IMG/VR virus record: IMGVR_UViG_3300005095_000015
Span: 31,676 to 95,675 of that record
DNA length: 64,000 nt
Strand: one strand, 5' to 3'
From: a virus
This document shows positions 34,228 to 42,059 of the stretch, piece after piece. Under the pieces are notes generated by a model. It was not told where the DNA came from. It did no database searches and saw only the letters and a program-made list of their open reading frames with translations. The translations under genes were made by a program, and so were the position numbers. The first letter of the stretch is position 1; the number at the start of each line of letters is the position of its first letter.

Positions 34228-35550
34228 ATGTCTATCCTTGCTCTTTCAACAGGAATTGAACTTGGACTTATCACCGAGCTTGCTAAACACGATAAGGTTT
34301 ATCTCTTTGCTGATTACATTTCCCCTTTTCCTGAGTTTGAAGAGCTTGCTATAGGCAGAAATTTACCTAACATAGAACCTATAACGACTTTAGATATAGA
34401 GCTTAAACAAATCAGCAAGGTAGTTGCTTTTGACTGTTACTTTGGATTCATTATAGAGTTGTTCAAAAGGTTAAATATTCCAACTTTTGGCGCTGGTAAT
34501 GAGGCAGAGCTGGAGAACAATCGTAAGTTACAAAAACAGCTCATACCTAATCCATCTCCTTACGAAGAGACAACCTTTGACAATCTAAAACCAGGTAAAG
34601 TCATCAAGGTTAATCCTATCTACAGAGGCTCTTTTGAGACTGCCGTGGTAAGAACACAGGCTGAGCTCGACTTCTTCAAGGAAATGCTTAAGCGTAATGG
34701 TGGACCTCTGGCTGAGGAGATAACCTATTTTGAAGAGGATGTTCTTGACATAGAATTTGAGATTGGAATAGATACTGTGTGCCTTGGTAATGGTTTAGAG
34801 TTTCCCTTGTTCTTTGGTATAGAGCAAAGCAAGAGCACCTATATGGCTGTGGTTATATCTGACTGGGAATCTTTAAGTAGATTCCCACTCTATAAAAACA
34901 CTTTTGCCTTACATGAAGTGCTCAAAAAGTACGGTTACAAAGGATTCTTCAGTACAGAAGAGATTGTAACAAAAAGCCGTCCATCTGAGTCTTACCTCAT
35001 TGATATTTGCATGAGAGCTCCTTTCCCACTTGGATGTTCTTACCCAAAGTTCTATAACAACTTTGCTAACATAGTACTAAAAGAGAAAAAGCCAAGAATA
35101 GATGCTAAGTTTGTAGTTTCTATTCCTCTAACCACCAGATTAGCAAACGACTACTTTGTGCCAGCTATCTTTAAAGACCAAACTATGTTTAACAAGTACA
35201 TAACTCTACAAACTTTCTACAAACCGAAGAAGCAACCAAGAAATGCCATTCTGCTCTATTACATAAAAGGTTATAGCAATATAGGTACAGTAACTTTGCT
35301 TTACAACGAGATTCCACCCGCAGACAGAATACTTGAGGATTATAACAAAGTAGTACAAACCATAGAAATCCCAGACTTGGTTGATGAAACAGGTACTATT
35401 GCTGAAAACTACGAATCGTTTATTCAAGCTCTAAACTTCTATGGTTATAATACTAAAAACAAAACTCAAATCTTTATTAACCAGCCAGAGGAGTCTTTCA
35501 GACCAGCTATTAAGGCAAAGGATGTATTAAAACTCCTTGAGATGAGGTAG
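34228..35550 (+). CDS. ATP-grasp family protein
   Basis: 440 residues. N-terminal Rossmann-like region, then IPTFGAGNEAELENNRKL, as in PurD-like ATP-grasp ligases. The central part contains acidic metal/ATP positions (EFEIGIDTVCLG, YLIDICMRAP). Such enzymes ligate a carboxylate to an amine using ATP. Phage homologues are known but substrates are not. Overlap with the wall enzymes' operon suggests peptide or cell-wall chemistry, a speculation. Confidence 0.65.
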   Translation: MSILALSTGIELGLITELAKHDKVYLFADYISPFPEFEELAIGRNLPNIEPITTLDIELKQISKVVAFDCYFGFIIELFKRLNIPTFGAGNEAELENNRKLQKQLIPNPSPYEETTFDNLKPGKVIKVNPIYRGSFETAVVRTQAELDFFKEMLKRNGGPLAEEITYFEEDVLDIEFEIGIDTVCLGNGLEFPLFFGIEQSKSTYMAVVISDWESLSRFPLYKNTFALHEVLKKYGYKGFFSTEEIVTKSRPSESYLIDICMRAPFPLGCSYPKFYNNFANIVLKEKKPRIDAKFVVSIPLTTRLANDYFVPAIFKDQTMFNKYITLQTFYKPKKQPRNAILLYYIKGYSNIGTVTLLYNEIPPADRILEDYNKVVQTIEIPDLVDETGTIAENYESFIQALNFYGYNTKNKTQIFINQPEESFRPAIKAKDVLKLLEMR

Positions 35551-35555
35551 GAAAT

Positions 35556-35654
35556 ATGGCTAAAAAGATAGTTCTGAACAAAAAACAAAAGCTATACGGT
35601 TACCTCAAAACTGGACATTATGTAAGGCAGAAGCTTGCAAGCGATAAAGGTTGA
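35556..35654 (+). pseudogene. Short basic ORF ended by in-frame TGA
   Basis: ATG 35556 opens 32 residues (MAKKIVLNKKQKLYGYL ...) and stops at TGA 35652-35654. The same frame then stays open without another stop through a very basic stretch (about 73 residues) into the gene at 35874. The upstream part may be a broken 5' end, a read-through fusion or an independent micro-protein. Confidence 0.45.
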
Positions 35655-35873
35655 AAGGAATATAGAGTAAAACCCGTGAAGCTGGGTGTGAAACTTCTGC
35701 TTTGTGTAACAGATAAGAAAGGACCTGAAGGTGGCAAAACAAAAGCTGTAGCTATCTTAAGAGACATCAAAGTTGACCTGCGTAAGTATAGAAAGAAAGG
35801 CAAGAAGATGATAGCTAAGGCTATAAAGAAAGCGAGAAAACTCAAGAGAAAGGAAAGAAAGGAGGAATCATTT

Positions 35874-36326
35874 ATGTCAAAAGCAGTACAATTGCTCGCT
35901 CTCGTCGAAGCTATACAGCAGAGCAAACTTAACGAGCTTTATTTTGCCTATGTCCTGCTTGAATCTTATCTATCTTACAAAAACTACTCACTCAGCAAGT
36001 TAGAACATGGAATAGAAATAAGAATAAACAAAGAAATAGACTTTAGTAAAGATCTTCAAGATGCTATAGAGGAAAACGAATTTAAACAAGTTGCTGAGAA
36101 GTTTCTAAGCAAAGGTATAGAGATTGGAAGTGAGGATTATGGGGTGCCTGAGCAGTGGCCAGGTGGAATCGTAACAAAAGGTAAAGCAATGTCAATTCAT
36201 TACCACTTAACAGGTAAAGGTAGGTATTTAGGCGAATATAAGTTGCAACTTAACTCCGTTCTTGTTAAAGCAAAGCCAGGAAAGGAGGTGAAAGAAGAGG
36301 AGCTGGAGAATCCATTTAAAGCTTAG
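35874..36326 (+). CDS. Protein with shared leader
   Basis: 150 residues from ATG 35874, behind AAAGGAGG. GTG 35676 in the same frame has no usable ribosome binding site. The leader MSKAVQLLALVE|A has the L-V-E site. The body has a LYFAYVLLESYLSYKNY helix and a C-terminal alpha/beta part. Candidate packaged protein; no further family. Confidence 0.65.
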   Translation: MSKAVQLLALVEAIQQSKLNELYFAYVLLESYLSYKNYSLSKLEHGIEIRINKEIDFSKDLQDAIEENEFKQVAEKFLSKGIEIGSEDYGVPEQWPGGIVTKGKAMSIHYHLTGKGRYLGEYKLQLNSVLVKAKPGKEVKEEELENPFKA

Positions 36327-36347
36327 CTCTTCGTGGAGGGAACAACA

Positions 36348-36914
36348 TTGAAAATTGCTCCTGAACTCTGGCGTAAGGCTTTGCTCGTATGGAAGAAACA
36401 CTTAGAAGTTGAAGGTAAGCCTATAGGTAGAAAGAAGTTTGCTGAGGTTCTTGAGATATCAGAGCAGTTGGCAAGAGGATTGCTTTTCGCTATAGAGAAC
36501 AAGGAGATCATCGGCTTACAACCAACAGAAGAGCAAATTGCAGGGCTTAGAACAGCACTTGTTTTGGCTGACCTTCACATTCCGTTCCTTGATAGATCAG
36601 CCCTAAGTGCTGTATTTAGTTATCTTGAGGAGCAAAAAGTAAAACCTGATTTGATGGTGTTGCTTGGTGATGTGCTTGACTTCTTTAAAATTTCGAGGTT
36701 TCCAAGGGCAAAAGACAACACGAAGCCTTCGGTGCTTGAGGAGATAACCCAAACACAAGTCTTTCTTAAAGAACTAAGGGGTAAGTTCCCTGAAGCAAAA
36801 ATCATTTACTACGAAGGTAACCATGAACGCAGGTTGACTACTTATATAATGCAAAATGCAAGTGAAATATATGGAGTTAGTAATGAATTTATTGGAGGAA
36901 AAACTTGGGCTTAA
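36348..36914 (+). pseudogene. Metallophosphoesterase, N-terminal part (frame-shifted)
   Basis: Start TTG 36348 fits GGAGGG; GTG 36333 lies before that site. An N-terminal HTH-like region is followed by calcineurin-type motifs: LADLHIPF, LLGDVLDF and EGNHERRL. The frame then diverges near 36880 and ends. The remaining motifs continue in the +1 frame at 36856-37263. Either a disrupted gene, a sequencing indel or a frameshifted product. Confidence 0.65.
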
Positions 36915-37263
36915 AGAGTTAGATATAGAATATCGCTCATGCCCTTTTAGAATTGGTAAACTTTGGTTTCTTCACGGGCATGAGCGTCCTGGCGGAAGCT
37001 ACAACCCTGAATACATCACAAATGTTATTTGGAAGTATGTACATGATCACTTCATTGTAGGGCATTTCCATAGAAACCAGGAAAAGGTATTTAAACGCAT
37101 AGACGGAGAGCTTTACTGGGGTGGAGCGGTTGGGCATCTTGCTACCACTTTTGAGTATGCTATTTTGAATAACTGGACGCAGGGTTTCGCTATAGTTAAA
37201 TATGATGAGCAAGGCAGATTTAAGGCAGAAATAAAAACTATTTACAACGGCGAGGTTTACTAA
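36856..37263 (+). pseudogene. Metallophosphoesterase, C-terminal part
   Basis: Continues the enzyme in the +1 frame: NLLEEKLGLKELDIEY, FLHGHE and FIVGHFHRNQ, the last two supplying the remaining metal-binding His residues. No ribosome binding site precedes ATG 36856. Together with the upstream part it makes a full domain. Confidence 0.65.
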
Positions 37264-37569
37264 ATGACTTACCTAACTAAAGAAGAACTCAAGCTACTTA
37301 ATAGAATAAGAAGCAAAGTGTTACGGATCATAGAAAAGGAGTTTGAAAAGGCTGGTATTGATCAGGCTTACTATGAGTTTACGCTGAAAGTGGATTTGCT
37401 GGAAAGCGCGACTTTTAGGAAGCTTGGAGAGATAATTTTGATTGATGATCATGCTAGATTTTGCGCCTTTTGCGGTAGAAAGACCTACTACTATGATTAC
37501 AATCTGCATGCTCCTATATGCGCGGAATGTTATAGCAAAATCAACAAAACTGCTCAGGAGGTGAGATAA
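37264..37569 (+). CDS. Small zinc-binding protein
   Basis: 101 residues. N-terminal helical half, then C-x2-C (CAFCGRK) and C-x2-C (CAECYSK), a likely zinc ribbon. Begins directly after the metallophosphoesterase stop. Function unknown. Confidence 0.6.
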   Translation: MTYLTKEELKLLNRIRSKVLRIIEKEFEKAGIDQAYYEFTLKVDLLESATFRKLGEIILIDDHARFCAFCGRKTYYYDYNLHAPICAECYSKINKTAQEVR

Positions 37570-37570
37570 G

Positions 37571-37798
37571 ATGAGTAAGGCAAGGGAGTTGCTGGAGCTT
37601 GTGGAACAAATGGGAGGAAGCGGGCAAGGTGTAGGTAATCCAAGGGTTGGAGACGGTGGAACAGATGTTTGTGTTTGTCCTAACTGCGGATACGAAGAAC
37701 CGCACGAAAAAGGAGTACCTTGCAATCAGAAAAAGTGTCCCAAGTGCGGAACACCAATGGTAGGTAAGCGAGAAAACAGCGAAGGAGGTGAGGAGTAA
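37571..37798 (+). CDS. Zinc ribbon protein with shared leader
   Basis: 75 residues. The leader MSKARELLELVE|Q is followed by a Gly-rich linker and a zinc ribbon (CPNCGYEEPHEKGVPC, then CPKCGTPMVG), a widespread small module of unknown function in bacteria and archaea. Leader plus independent domain suggests the leader is a targeting signal. Confidence 0.7.
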   Translation: MSKARELLELVEQMGGSGQGVGNPRVGDGGTDVCVCPNCGYEEPHEKGVPCNQKKCPKCGTPMVGKRENSEGGEE

Positions 37799-38067
37799 TG
37801 AGCAGGGCAAAACAGATCTTAGACCTTTACGAGAAATGGGTTCAAAAGGTTAAGGTTAAGCATCATCCGCCTGAGGGGCTCTTCAAGGAAGGATCAGCCG
37901 AAGACATCGCTAAGTGGGCTAAGAAGACTCACAAGGACTTAAAGTCTGCTATGGCTGCACTTAACTTCTTTTTAAATCGTGGTGGAAAGGGAGTTGATCC
38001 TAAAATCAAGAAAAAGGTTGAAAAGGCTAAGGAGTTACTTAGGAAGATGTTTGGAGAAAAGGAGTAA
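37798..38067 (+). CDS. DUF3175-like protein with leader variant
   Basis: 89 residues. The start MSRAKQILDLYE is a divergent leader with an L-Y-E site. The remainder (PPEGLFKEGSAEDIAKW ... ALNFFLNRGGKGV) matches DUF3175-type proteins, unknown in function. Last gene before the terminator; overlaps the previous stop by 1 nt. Confidence 0.65.
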   Translation: MSRAKQILDLYEKWVQKVKVKHHPPEGLFKEGSAEDIAKWAKKTHKDLKSAMAALNFFLNRGGKGVDPKIKKKVEKAKELLRKMFGEKE

Positions 38068-38079
38068 TGGTCTCATTTT

Positions 38080-38113
38080 GCCCAGTCCCGCTCGCCGGGC
38101 TGGGTTTCTTTTT
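38080..38113 (+). terminator. Intrinsic terminator ending the late region
   Basis: CCCAGTCC (38081-38088) pairs with GGGCTGGG (38097-38104), one G-T pair, followed by TTTCTTTTT. Separates the late genes from the AAA+/VWA and replication region. Confidence 0.85.
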
Positions 38114-38268
38114 AGTAAAAATTCTTAAAAATTTGGAAAACCATTAGCGATCATCAAATAATTCCCTGTAATTAAGTTTAATCAACTTTATTTCAGATTT
38201 TTGAGACTTGTATTTTTAAAAAATCTTATTATATTTAAAAGTAAGAACAAAATAAGAGGAGGACAAAG
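38114..38268 (+). promoter_or_regulatory. AT-rich intergenic region with possible promoter
   Basis: 155 bp, strongly AT-rich, between terminator and MoxR gene. A candidate sigma70-type promoter is TTGTAT (38208-38213), 16 nt, TATATT (38230-38235). The TTTCATCTCT element used farther downstream is absent. RBS GAGGAGG precedes ATG 38269. Confidence 0.45.
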
Positions 38269-39165
38269 ATGAATAACATAAAAGAGTTTTTACTAAAATT
38301 AGCTGAGGCTGGTTACAAGGCCTCGGCTAAAGATGCCCTGGTTACCCAGGGCTGGCTTCTGTTGAATTCGAAGCCAGCCCAGCGGGTGCCAGGGCTTTTA
38401 TTATTAGGCCCCGCCGGGGCTGGCAAGACATTCTTCGTAGAATGTCTTGCCAAGGCTCTGAGCAGAGCTCTACTTCCCTACCAGTGCCATTACGGTACTG
38501 GTAGGGAAGAGCTTCTCTATGACCTTGATGTTAAGGGGGTCATAGAGAAGCTCAGTGGAGGCAAGGGAGATCTTGTCTCCTATCTCAGGCCTGGAATTCT
38601 CCCCCAGGCCATTCAAAAGGCAAATGAAGCAGGGGGGCACCCTGTTTTTCTGCTTCTGGATGAGTTAGATAAAACTCATCCGGAAGTGGACGCCTTCCTG
38701 CTTACATTCCTCCAGAGCGGGAGGGTATACGACCCGCATCTGGGGGAATTTGTCCTGGAGGAGGGAGCGCTGCTTTATGTCTGTGCTACCTCCAACCAGG
38801 AGCGCCTCCTCTCGGAACCTCTCATGAGGAGGTTCCGGAGGGTATACTGCAAATACCCTCCGGCCGAGGTGGAGGCGGAGATTATTCAAAGGGACTGCCC
38901 AGAGGCTCACCCTGCTTTTATAAAGGGTTTGGTTTCTGTGGCGGGCTGGCTCCGGAAGAGGGAGGATATTATTAAGCCTCCTTCTACTCCGGAGCTTATA
39001 AACCTTGCCCGGGATGTTCTTCTGCTGGACAATCCCGAGGCAAGGGCAGAGGTAGTCCTGTCCTGGCTTTGTGCTTATGAAGAGGATAGAGCTATTTTGG
39101 AACAGAAGTATCCCCGTTCTTGGTGGGTGGGGATGTTGCAGAACAAGGATATAAGGGGGGTTTAG
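38269..39165 (+). CDS. MoxR-type AAA+ ATPase
   Basis: 298 residues. Walker A GPAGAGKT (47-54), Walker B LLLDELD (128-134), sensor ATSN (173-176) and Arg-rich MRRFRR (186-191). MoxR ATPases remodel or insert metals into partner proteins together with a VWA protein, which here is the next gene. The coding sequence is clearly GC-richer than neighbouring genes. It is built of successive near-perfect inverted repeats (see the hairpin features), which its neighbours upstream lack. Recent acquisition or selection on mRNA structure are possible causes. Confidence 0.85.
   Translation: MNNIKEFLLKLAEAGYKASAKDALVTQGWLLLNSKPAQRVPGLLLLGPAGAGKTFFVECLAKALSRALLPYQCHYGTGREELLYDLDVKGVIEKLSGGKGDLVSYLRPGILPQAIQKANEAGGHPVFLLLDELDKTHPEVDAFLLTFLQSGRVYDPHLGEFVLEEGALLYVCATSNQERLLSEPLMRRFRRVYCKYPPAEVEAEIIQRDCPEAHPAFIKGLVSVAGWLRKREDIIKPPSTPELINLARDVLLLDNPEARAEVVLSWLCAYEEDRAILEQKYPRSWWVGMLQNKDIRGV
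38299..38453 (+). other. Coding hairpins H1-H5 in MoxR gene
   Basis: Successive stems: 38299-38309/38320-38330 (11 bp, one wobble); 38335-38341/38346-38352 (7 bp, 4-nt loop); 38349-38359/38370-38380 (11 bp); 38408-38412/38416-38420 (5 bp GC); 38421-38434/38439-38452 (14 bp perfect, loop TCGT). The stems abut or share a few bases. Confidence 0.9.
38473..38686 (+). other. Coding hairpins H7-H11 in MoxR gene
   Basis: 38473-38488/38494-38509 (16 bp, one wobble, 5-nt loop); 38509-38524/38538-38553 (16 bp perfect); 38557-38565/38572-38580 (9 bp); 38588-38594/38604-38610 (7 bp); 38653-38666/38673-38686 (14 bp, one wobble). Two 16-bp hairpins meet at base 38509. Confidence 0.9.
38707..39045 (+). other. 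Coding hairpins H12-H16 in MoxR gene
   Basis: An outer stem 38707-38715/38755-38763 encloses 38712-38721/38733-38743 (one bulge). Then 38813-38821/38829-38837 (9 bp), 38835-38845/38853-38863 (11 bp perfect) and 39003-39015/39032-39045 (13 bp with one bulged base). Confidence 0.85.
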
Positions 39166-40938
39166 ATGAAGTTCTATGTGGCATGGGGTGAACAAAGCAA
39201 AAGCTATTTAAGTTACTCTAGGAAAATCTCTGGACAGGTTATAATTAACTCGTCAAGATTGAAAACTTTATGCAGATTTCTACCCATAGAAAAAGATTTT
39301 CTGTACAAAGGTGTTATTTATCATTGGGACGGAGAGAATTTGTGGCTACAGGGAAAATTTAAATGTGAAAATCCAGATTACTTTCGTGAATGCTGGGGTA
39401 TCGATGACCCTTGGGGATACAAGAAAGCACCCGTAGAATGTCGCACTAAGTGCCTCATACAAAGAATAACACAATCATTATTTACCTATCTCGCTAAGAA
39501 GGCCAAGGAATCATCCGGTTTCTCCTGTACTCCTGAGAAGGAGGAAAGAGCTAAACCGGATGATTCCTTACACTCTCCTGCCTCTGCTGAGGCTGAGGAG
39601 CGAGAACAGCAGCAAAGTCATTCCGACTGCTCCAAAGCTGAGGCAGAGGGTACTGAGGATGCTCTTGAAACTTTACAAAGCGATGCTCAGAGCTCCTCGG
39701 AAAGTGCTGAGTACTCCTCAGGGGAGGATACTCAGCGCCAGGAGGGTGAGGGCTCTGCGGAAGCCCCGGACGCAGAGTCGCCAGGGTCTAACAGCGCAAT
39801 CGAGGAAATCGACGCACTGAAGATCCTGGAAGAAATTCTATCCGAGGGCACCGAGGAAGAGAGTTGCCAGGTTCGCTCTTCCTCGGACAGTACAGAGGCT
39901 GATGGGTCGCCCGCCTCTGCAGAGGCTGGGGCTGGCAAGGAGAAAGATTCCTCGCTGGATTCCCGCTCTGCAGGTGCCAGTGAAAGCAGGCAACAGGAGT
40001 CCCAGAAAAAAGATGAACCTGGCCGGGGCTCCTCTCCAGACGAGGAAGTCCTCTCTGACGAGGAGAGGGCTTCCAAAATTCTGGAGGAGTTTATATCTGA
40101 AGATAAAACGACTGACTCTTTAGATATAAGCTCCTCTGAGTCTAAATCTCTCTGGGAAATCAGTTACAACCCGAAAGAGGATCAACACTCCTACGGCGGA
40201 GGTGGCGGACAGGCAGGAGCACTCACTGCCAAGGATTCCTCTACTGCCTCTGAAAAAGAAGTCCTTTATCTCTTGAGAAGATTTTTCTCTGAAATAGAAG
40301 ATCTTTTTAGAAAGAAAGAAGGTTTTGACCGTTGGGATGCCAAGAAAGTAATTCGCTCTCTCACTATGGAACCTGGAGAACTTCCAAAAGCAAAGTTCTC
40401 CAGACAGAAATCGAGGAAAATCTCTCTCTGGGTCGATGTCAGTGGTAGTGTAAGTCATCTTACCAAATTTATAATCACCCTAATTACTGCCGCTTGCAAA
40501 GATAACGATGTCCAAGTAGTTATCGGTTCAGAAGCTCACCCAGAGAAAGTTCTCCCAAGAACATTTATCCACCAGGACAAAGACTGGTGGGATATAAGAG
40601 GAATGTGGGAGGCAGAATACATTTATGACTTTCATCTCCAAGTAAAGAAATTTCTAAAAGATAATTCTCTTCCAGCTGGCAGCACCATAGTTATCTGGAG
40701 CGATTACATGGATATTAATACAACAGATCTTAAAGAACTTTCCCGTCTACTCAAACCTTACAAGGTAGTCTGGCTCTGCTCCCACAATGGCAAGGATCCT
40801 GACTATAGAGGTAATGAGTCTTTCAAGATTGAAAGGTTTGCTAAAAAAGAAGGACATTTATTCCTCTGGGGTATTGACAGTCTCCAGGGAATTAAAAAAG
40901 CAATAAAGCAACTAAACATAAGGAGGTATAGGAGATGA
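39166..40938 (+). CDS. VWA-domain protein with Ser/Glu-rich linker
   Basis: 590 residues. An N-terminal domain (1-110, Trp/Tyr-rich) is followed by a very long low-complexity Ser/Glu/Ala/Asp linker (about 115-345). Residues 370-590 form a VWA domain with MIDAS D424-V-S-G-S428 and Asp513 in WSDYMD. A helix motif is duplicated in the linker (LKILEEILSEG, SKILEEFISED). It partners the MoxR ATPase, as in RavA-ViaA or chelatase pairs. The linker DNA contains 9-17-bp inverted repeats whose arms encode different residues. Overlaps the next gene by 4 nt. Confidence 0.8.
   Translation: MKFYVAWGEQSKSYLSYSRKISGQVIINSSRLKTLCRFLPIEKDFLYKGVIYHWDGENLWLQGKFKCENPDYFRECWGIDDPWGYKKAPVECRTKCLIQRITQSLFTYLAKKAKESSGFSCTPEKEERAKPDDSLHSPASAEAEEREQQQSHSDCSKAEAEGTEDALETLQSDAQSSSESAEYSSGEDTQRQEGEGSAEAPDAESPGSNSAIEEIDALKILEEILSEGTEEESCQVRSSSDSTEADGSPASAEAGAGKEKDSSLDSRSAGASESRQQESQKKDEPGRGSSPDEEVLSDEERASKILEEFISEDKTTDSLDISSSESKSLWEISYNPKEDQHSYGGGGGQAGALTAKDSSTASEKEVLYLLRRFFSEIEDLFRKKEGFDRWDAKKVIRSLTMEPGELPKAKFSRQKSRKISLWVDVSGSVSHLTKFIITLITAACKDNDVQVVIGSEAHPEKVLPRTFIHQDKDWWDIRGMWEAEYIYDFHLQVKKFLKDNSLPAGSTIVIWSDYMDINTTDLKELSRLLKPYKVVWLCSHNGKDPDYRGNESFKIERFAKKEGHLFLWGIDSLQGIKKAIKQLNIRRYRR
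39505..39886 (+). other. Coding hairpins in VWA linker, first group
   Basis: 39505-39521/39553-39569 (17 bp perfect, with an inner stem); 39704-39713/39729-39738 (10 bp, one wobble, inner CTCC/GGAG); 39751-39759/39771-39779 (9 bp, one wobble); 39851-39861/39876-39886 (11 bp perfect). Confidence 0.88.
40044..40403 (+). other. Coding hairpins in VWA linker and domain, second group
   Basis: 40044-40055/40063-40074 (12 bp, one wobble); 40084-40098/40122-40136 (15 bp, one wobble); 40373-40383/40393-40403 (11 bp perfect). After 40410 the density falls. Confidence 0.88.
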
Positions 40939-41321
40939 GCAAGTGGACAGACTTTGAAGTTAAACCAGAAGAAAAGAAAGCTATTGAGGTTCCTTTAGTT
41001 CCTCCTGGAAGTAGGATAGGCGTAAAACTGGAATTCCAGAAACCAAATCGTTGGGGATTTGGCTTGAAGCAAGTTATAAGACAAGCTTGCAAGGGATTTC
41101 CTGAGTATTTTCTTCCACTTGCAAATCCGTTTGAAGTCACTACTACAGAAGGGGAAAAGATAACCATTGATACTCTCGGCAAGTGGGCTTTTGGTACCCC
41201 TGGTTGGGCAAGTAGGTTGCTATTCGAGGGTGGCGAGTCAAAAAAGATTGTCATCTATGTACCTAAGAATGTACCGCAAGAGCTTGTTTCGCTACTGCAG
41301 AAAGCAGTAGAAAGTTTGTAG
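40935..41321 (+). CDS. Hypothetical protein following VWA gene
   Basis: 128 residues, coupled by ATGA to the VWA gene, beta-rich with a C-terminal helix. Base composition has returned to the phage average. A possible substrate or partner of the MoxR/VWA pair by position; no family recognised. Confidence 0.55.
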   Translation: MSKWTDFEVKPEEKKAIEVPLVPPGSRIGVKLEFQKPNRWGFGLKQVIRQACKGFPEYFLPLANPFEVTTTEGEKITIDTLGKWAFGTPGWASRLLFEGGESKKIVIYVPKNVPQELVSLLQKAVESL

Positions 41322-41339
41322 ACGAAAGGAGAAGTAAAG

Positions 41340-41759
41340 ATGACAAAAGCAAAAGAACTACTTGAAGTAATGCCTATCACAGAAATGGCAAACTTTGCAC
41401 AGCCTGATGTAGATATTCCAGGGTGTATTCACATTTGGTCAGTAGGTGATAAAAAGATTTATCACGAACCAAGAATAAAGTATTATCTTCAAAAGTGTGG
41501 AAAAGGAGAATCAGTAGAAGTTACTATAGAAGAAAACCCAAGAATAATTGGAAAAGCAAAACTCAGAAAAAAGATTAGAAAATTCCTTATGAGGTTTGTT
41601 AAAGAAACCAAACCACTTCTGATAAAGTACTGGCACGAAGCCATCTATATGACCAGATCTGAACAAAATCAACTTTTGGATGAAATAGAAAAATTAATAA
41701 ACAAAGTTTGGTTAAGAAGGAGGCTTAGCAATGCTTATACATCCAGATCCAGCAGTTAA
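41340..41759 (+). CDS. Protein with shared leader, early side
   Basis: 139 residues. The leader MTKAKELLEV, with L-L-E at 7-9, places it in the shared-leader group although it lies after the late terminator. The rest is helical and basic. Function unknown. Confidence 0.6.
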   Translation: MTKAKELLEVMPITEMANFAQPDVDIPGCIHIWSVGDKKIYHEPRIKYYLQKCGKGESVEVTIEENPRIIGKAKLRKKIRKFLMRFVKETKPLLIKYWHEAIYMTRSEQNQLLDEIEKLINKVWLRRRLSNAYTSRSSS

Positions 41760-42057
41760 TAAATCAATAAACCGACTTATCAAATTGTCACAATCTAAAA
41801 AATTATATATTCTTAAATGTTCCTGGTGTAATGGTTCAGGAAGATTTTTCAACCAGCCTTGTCCTATCTGCAAAGGTAAGGGTTTTGAGATTAGAATATT
41901 CAAACCAAGTTGTATTAAAAGAGATACATGGTGGAAAAATTTAATTGCTTCCTTGCCGAGAACCACAGAAAATGAAAACTGGCTAGACAAAACTGTATCA
42001 CTTAAACAACTTTACAAAGAACTAAAAGCAAAGAAGATCCCTTATAAGGAGGTTTAA
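41731..42057 (+). CDS. DnaJ-type zinc finger protein
   Basis: 108 residues. C-x2-C-x-G-x-G (CSWCNGSGR) and C-x2-C-x-G-x-G (CPICKGKGF) form one DnaJ-like zinc centre; no J domain is present. Overlaps the previous gene by 29 nt. Possible small chaperone or adaptor. Confidence 0.6.
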   Translation: MLIHPDPAVNKSINRLIKLSQSKKLYILKCSWCNGSGRFFNQPCPICKGKGFEIRIFKPSCIKRDTWWKNLIASLPRTTENENWLDKTVSLKQLYKELKAKKIPYKEV

Positions 42058-42059
42058 CA

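Noticed and set aside
35676-35873. GTG 35676 as start of a 216-residue protein
   Set aside because: No ribosome binding site at proper spacing, whereas ATG 35874 has AAAGGAGG and opens the shared leader.
38201-38232. TTGAGA (38201-38206) with TATTAT (38227-38232) as promoter
   Set aside because: Spacer of 20 nt is too long; TTGTAT/TATATT with 16 nt fits better.
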